NCBI RefSeq assembly: GCF_001078595.1
Contig: NZ_LFTY01000002.1
Coordinates: 1,136,151-1,200,150 of the forward strand
From: Candidatus Rhodobacter oscarellae
GTDB taxonomy: Bacteria; Pseudomonadota; Alphaproteobacteria; Rhodobacterales; Rhodobacteraceae
Direction of reading: 5' to 3'
Length of the DNA: 64,000 bases
The translations under genes were made by a program, and so were the position numbers. Numbering within the stretch: the first letter of the stretch is position 1; each line of letters opens with the position of its first letter. The notes beneath the pieces were generated by a model. It did not search any database. It was not told the origin of the DNA and worked only from the letters and a program-made list of their open reading frames with translations. Below are positions 63,034 through 64,000 of this stretch, piece by piece.

Positions 63034-64000
63034 CTATTCGCCTGTATACCAAGGCACTTGGACATTAAGGACTCCGGCACCAATGCGCGGGCTAACGTGT
63101 TTTGGGGCGCCGAGATACTTGTAGAGGAACGTTCTGGCAGGGACATGAGCTTCGGCAATATGGTCCCCGGCAAACCGGGCCACCCGTGGGGCCGCAACGC
63201 TTGTCCCATTCATGCGAGCAAACGAGCCGCTATAGGTCCCAGCGCTGATCGTGCCTCGCAGCACATAGCTCTCATCGCTGATGGTGGCGACGTCTGGATT
63301 TCTAGGCATCGGGGCATGTCCGCCGTTTTGCGGGACCGGGGCCAGCGCAGTTGCAGAATAGTCCGCCGGTTGGCTGGCTTTGTGGTTCATTCCCGCGATC
63401 ACGATCGGAGTTTCGCCACAGGCAAACCCGCTTATCGTGCCGCTGCGGCGGATCAGCGAGGCATCGAGGTTTGGGTCCGTCGTAATGGGCAGACCATACT
63501 CGCCAAAGCGCTTGTAATCTGGTCCCACGAAGAAGCTCTGGCGCCCATGCGGGGCATATCCGGGCAGGCTTTCATCACGGCGGATCCAAGCGTGTATTTC
63601 TCCGGCAAGTTTCTTGCCCTTCTGCTTCGTTTTCATCGTGATCTGCCATCGACCCGACGGGGCCAGTGCTGCGTCTGAACTAAGCGAGTGGGTTGGGTTA
63701 AGACATAGCAGGAACATGCCGCGCTCGGTGGGAGCGGGCTTGAATTTGAAGGACAGCCGGCCGATCGCACATCCATTGCTGTCGCAGATCCATTTTGAGT
63801 TGGCCGCGCCAATGGCCGTCAACTCGGTCGTCTCGCCATCGGGTGAGCTCACGGCGATGCTGATCCGAGACCTTCGCTCTTCGTCCAGGCCGAAGGGCAT
63901 CCAAAACTCGACTTGGGTTGCGGTGCGGTCATCAGGCAGCATGACCATGGTGAGGGTTTTTGGCTTCTTGCTTTTCCCAAGCGGTACAACGGCATGGCCC
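63034..64000 (-). CDS. C-terminal part of a subtilisin-like (S8) serine protease, cut by the window edge
   Basis: At least 321 residues; the frame is open through base 64000. The catalytic serine motif is MNGTSVAAPRVARFAGDHIA. Upstream lies a beta-rich region of ~200 residues (TATQVEFWMPFGLDEERRSR; LSFKFKPAPTERGMFLLCLN) that would separate the His and Ser parts, as in some large S8 enzymes. The Asp and His motifs must lie beyond the window. It ends 19 bases from the racemase-tail copy. Confidence 0.85.
   Translation of the reverse strand, partial: GHAVVPLGKSKKPKTLTMVMLPDDRTATQVEFWMPFGLDEERRSRISIAVSSPDGETTELTAIGAANSKWICDSNGCAIGRLSFKFKPAPTERGMFLLCLNPTHSLSSDAALAPSGRWQITMKTKQKGKKLAGEIHAWIRRDESLPGYAPHGRQSFFVGPDYKRFGEYGLPITTDPNLDASLIRRSGTISGFACGETPIVIAGMNHKASQPADYSATALAPVPQNGGHAPMPRNPDVATISDESYVLRGTISAGTYSGSFARMNGTSVAAPRVARFAGDHIAEAHVPARTFLYKYLGAPKHVSPRIGAGVLNVQVPWYTGE

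Noticed and set aside
62956-63678. 240-residue plus-strand frame beginning in the racemase-tail copy
   Set aside because: After the first ~20 residues it is antisense to the subtilase, which has the catalytic GTSxAxP motif in the opposite frame.

Overview
The window is a 64 kb piece of a high-G+C alphaproteobacterial chromosome, most likely from the marine Roseobacter group of the Rhodobacteraceae. The evidence is an aa3 oxidase subunit I whose key residues carry the Paracoccus numbering, a DMSP lyase of the DddP type with every metal ligand at the numbering reported for the Ruegeria enzyme, a DUF6314 protein, a bioY transporter, an ArsJ/GAPDH arsenate operon and many ABC importers. All assignments come from reading the sequence; no database search was run.

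Layout. 1-16 kb is mostly core: ctaD, a 26-residue membrane peptide with its own terminator, a cluster of four palindromes, lipB, a peptidoglycan-binding protein, a LytTR membrane protein, tRNA-Leu(GAG), a phosphotransferase, a periplasmic binding protein overlapping a PAS-GGDEF-EAL protein, an SDR, bioY, purB and DUF6314. 16-25 kb is accessory: an alpha/beta hydrolase-OsmC fusion, an endonuclease-family gene broken by one amber codon, then a string of single genes all on the minus strand (phosphotransferase, small DUF, MFS pump, GNAT) separated by copies of a repeat of about 320-390 bp. Each copy contains the last ~32 codons of a dddP-like gene, and the string lies directly behind the 3' end of the intact dddP.

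25-36 kb holds a methyltransferase with a heme-dependent N-demethylase-like protein, two unknown proteins around an IS5-type transposase relic, a thioredoxin-like protein, the arsRC-gapdh-arsJ operon and a DUF3179 protein. 36-50 kb holds a GntR-controlled SsuABC-type importer, a four-gene signalling operon (receiver, binding protein, sensor kinase, receiver), a TPR-sulfotransferase, a monooxygenase-aldehyde dehydrogenase-alcohol dehydrogenase operon and glpK. 50-57 kb holds a 2H phosphoesterase-like protein and a polyamine-type ABC importer containing a DUF1330 gene and REP-like palindromes. 57-62 kb is xerD with two envelope proteins, divergent from aroK-aroB and an Asp/Glu-racemase-family gene.

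The right end (62-64 kb) is again accessory: a low-G+C GNAT gene, then a fragment of a MobA-like gene joined to a second copy of the racemase 3' end, then the 3' part of a subtilase. The most interesting pattern is that at two separate loci (dddP and the racemase) foreign single genes sit behind an intact host gene and are followed by a degraded extra copy of that host gene's own 3' end. At dddP this has happened repeatedly. It could reflect serial integration of small cassette-like units at gene 3' ends. No integrase is visible in the window.
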